IMG/VR virus record: IMGVR_UViG_3300012954_000110
Location: 1-21,379 of that record
Length of the DNA: 21,379 nt
Reading direction: 5' to 3' (one strand)
DNA from: a virus
Both the position numbers and the translations under genes were made by a program. The first letter of the stretch is position 1. Each line of letters starts with the position of its first letter. Positions 19,908 through 21,379 of this stretch are shown here, piece after piece. The notes beneath the pieces were generated by a model, which saw only the letters and a list, made by a program, of their open reading frames with translations, was not told the origin of the DNA and did no database searches.

Positions 19908-20286
19908 AATCAAAAAAATAAAAGTAGAAATAAGCAAACTGGTTACCATGGCAGAGATGGGACTTGGTGCAGTGCGTCCTCTAAACAAAGAAAAGAGAGC
20001 ATGGATCAACAAACTTAAAAAAGAGGGTGTATGGGATCCAATACTTGTGACCCCAATAAAGGACAGTGGGTATTATCTGCTGACAGACGGGTGGCACAGA
20101 GTACAGGCCGCAACGGCACTCAAAAGAAAAACAATGAACGCATTACAATTACCAGCCAATGCAGGTCTGAGCATGGCCAAGGCAAACAAGATCCTACGAG
20201 ACATAGACAGGGAGTTTGGTTTCAAACTGGATTGTAGCAACATTATAGGCCATTGGGCCATGATGCAAACACTGTTAGAAGAGTAG
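19894..20286 (+). CDS. ParB/sulfiredoxin-like domain protein
   Basis: The protein has 130 residues. The core VWDPILVTPIKDSGYYLLTDGWHRVQAA (46-73) has the ParB N-terminal pattern: PIxVxP, a strand, then DGxHRxxAA (65-73), with Trp in the motif. The family includes CTP-binding partition proteins and small nucleases or kinases. Only this one domain is here, with no DNA-binding helix-turn-helix, so plasmid-type partition is unlikely. The remaining 50 residues (SMAKANKILRDIDREFGF) are helical. It overlaps the upstream gene by 14 bases. Nuclease, ATPase or regulatory roles all remain open. Confidence 0.72.
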   Translation: MKQIKIKKIKVEISKLVTMAEMGLGAVRPLNKEKRAWINKLKKEGVWDPILVTPIKDSGYYLLTDGWHRVQAATALKRKTMNALQLPANAGLSMAKANKILRDIDREFGFKLDCSNIIGHWAMMQTLLEE

Positions 20287-20311
20287 ACAAATCACAAATA
20301 TCTGTTATAAT
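20284..20311 (+). promoter_or_regulatory. Sigma-70 promoter for uvsE, leaderless type
   Basis: A -35 TAGACA (20284-20289, five of six) overlaps the upstream stop codon. A 16-base spacer leads to a perfect TATAAT (20306-20311). The second in-frame ATG of uvsE (20318) lies exactly six bases downstream. No Shine-Dalgarno is present. Confidence 0.78.
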
Positions 20312-20317
20312 ATGAGC

Positions 20318-21358
20318 ATGGTACAACGTTTCGGTTTCTGTTGCAAATGGCTCAATGACACCAGTGAATTCGGTGGCATGAAAGTGAATGCCAAGGACAG
20401 AGAACTCAACGGAAGGTCGACAACAATGCGTTGGCTTCGTGAACACAAGGACGAGGCAGAACAACGACAATGGGACATACTCACACACAACACACTGGCC
20501 GCACGTAGACTGGTACAACGTGTGGGCACACTGCCACCTGAACGTAGGATGGTCAGACTTGGTAGTGAGATGCTACAAGGTTACACAGAGAAAGACTGGA
20601 AGGCATGGTGGCAAAGACCAGAACTACAAGATCACTTGGCAAAATTATTCGCACCCGTGGGCGAGATGGCTAGGAAGTTGGATGTGAAGGTGAGTTTCCA
20701 CCCAGGACAGTTCTGTGTGCTTTCAAGCGCCACTCCAGACATTGTTGACCGTAGCATAGAAGAATTCGAATATCATGCGGACATGGCACGTTGGATGGGT
20801 TTTGGCAAATCATTCCAGGATGGTTGCAAGATAAACGTACACATCTCAGGCAAACAAGGACCAGACGGAATCATAAAAGCACTACCTAGACTATCGCAAG
20901 AGGCAAGGAACTTGATCACAATCGAGAATGACGAGATGGGACATGGACTTGAAAAAAGCCTTGAACTGGAAAAGCACCTGGCCCTTGTGCTGGACATACA
21001 CCATCACTGGATCCGAGATGAGGAATACATCGAAGCAAATGATGACAGGGTCAAAAGGGTTATTGACAGTTGGCGTGGTGTGAGACCCAGTATGCACTAC
21101 TCTTATTCCAGAGATGAACACTTGGCAGTTGCAAACCTGGGTGACAAGACACACACGGAAATGCACGATATCAAGATGTTGCTTGAACGTGGTTGCAAAA
21201 AACAGAAACTTAGAGCACACTCGGACCTATTACCAAACAAAAAGGTAAACGACTGGGCATTGTCTTTCTCGGAAAACTTCGACATACAGGTCGAGGCCAA
21301 AGGTAAAAACATGGCCCAGGAACAATTATATAGACAATACCTAGAGAATTCTATATAA
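20318..21358 (+). CDS. uvsE: UV-damage endonuclease UvsE (UVDE)
   Basis: UvsE nicks DNA on the 5' side of UV photoproducts using a TIM-barrel, three-metal active site. The ATG at 20318 (346 residues) fits the promoter geometry; an in-frame ATG at 20312 directly follows the -10. Counted from 20318, family motifs in order are VSFHPGQFCVLSS (125-137), KINVHISGK (171-179), ITIENDE (200-206), LVLDIHHHW (223-231), MHYSYSR (259-265) and RAHSDLL further on, covering the His/Glu/Asp metal ligands. The early YRISS-type motif is replaced by VRLGSEM. Length is normal for the family. Together with the exonuclease and the MBD4-like glycosylase it makes a light-damage repair set suited to surface waters. 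Confidence 0.92.
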   Translation: MVQRFGFCCKWLNDTSEFGGMKVNAKDRELNGRSTTMRWLREHKDEAEQRQWDILTHNTLAARRLVQRVGTLPPERRMVRLGSEMLQGYTEKDWKAWWQRPELQDHLAKLFAPVGEMARKLDVKVSFHPGQFCVLSSATPDIVDRSIEEFEYHADMARWMGFGKSFQDGCKINVHISGKQGPDGIIKALPRLSQEARNLITIENDEMGHGLEKSLELEKHLALVLDIHHHWIRDEEYIEANDDRVKRVIDSWRGVRPSMHYSYSRDEHLAVANLGDKTHTEMHDIKMLLERGCKKQKLRAHSDLLPNKKVNDWALSFSENFDIQVEAKGKNMAQEQLYRQYLENSI

Positions 21359-21379
21359 TCAATAACACTAACAGGAGAT
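21359..21379 (+). promoter_or_regulatory. Start of next gene's leader
   Basis: The last 21 bases contain AGGAG (21374-21378), a likely ribosome site for a gene beginning just beyond the window. Confidence 0.45.

Noticed and set aside
20031-20687. Two plus-strand frames (20031-20237 and 20388-20687) inside the ParB-like and uvsE genes
   Set aside because: They are shifted-frame shadows of genes with clear family motifs.

Overview
The window looks like part of the genome of a marine T4-like myovirus, most like the SAR11/cyanobacterial T4-like phages. The reasons are tightly packed, mostly one-strand genes with 1-40 base overlaps, A+T-rich DNA, T4-type late promoter octamers (NATAAATA) in front of tail genes, a GroES/gp31-like co-chaperonin, and host-derived metabolic genes typical of such phages (HesB/IscA-like, QueD-like, 2-oxoglutarate oxygenase). 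Nothing suggests a cellular chromosome. I see no tRNA, rRNA, CRISPR array, insertion sequence or origin, and no gene-free stretch longer than about 80 bases. The assignment is by recognition of families, not by a database search.

Layout. Bases 1-7400 hold nucleic-acid repair and processing genes mixed with auxiliary genes: a DEDDh 3'-5' exonuclease, an HIT-family protein, an MBD4-type HhH-GPD DNA glycosylase, an Sm-like small protein, a QueD-like pterin synthase, a large unknown protein, a GT8-like glycosyltransferase, a HesB/IscA-type Fe-S carrier, and two paralogous 'GNGESR' proteins that may be glycosyltransferase-like. The only minus-strand gene, a small zinc-ribbon protein, lies at 7385-7639 and marks the junction with the virion module.

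Bases 7697-15349 are the tail fibre/tail structure module. Five proteins share an N-terminal signature (clearest as GDxLRxAFxKINxNFxELY). Four of them are built from about 30-residue repeats around a GTGxI/V core. Between them sits an 841-residue protein with four Ig-like (He_PIG/cadherin-like) domains. Late promoter octamers precede four of these genes.

Bases 15366-21358 carry mixed accessory genes: two conserved small or unknown proteins, a DnaE (Pol III alpha)-like fragment that stops just before the catalytic aspartates, a 2-oxoglutarate/Fe(II) oxygenase-like protein, a Pro/Ala/Lys-rich protein, the GroES-like co-chaperonin, an SGNH-hydrolase-like protein, an unknown protein, a ParB-like domain protein and a UvsE UV-damage endonuclease.

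The most striking non-coding signal is a set of five near-consensus sigma-70 promoters with a fixed geometry: TTGACA-like, 16-17 bases, TATAAT-like, then only 6-8 bases to the ATG, and no usable Shine-Dalgarno. Transcripts would begin at or within two bases of the start codon. They sit before the exonuclease, the MBD4-like glycosylase, the Sm-like protein, the co-chaperonin and UvsE, so they may form an early regulon of leaderless mRNAs. The tail genes instead mostly have good Shine-Dalgarno sequences and late octamers.
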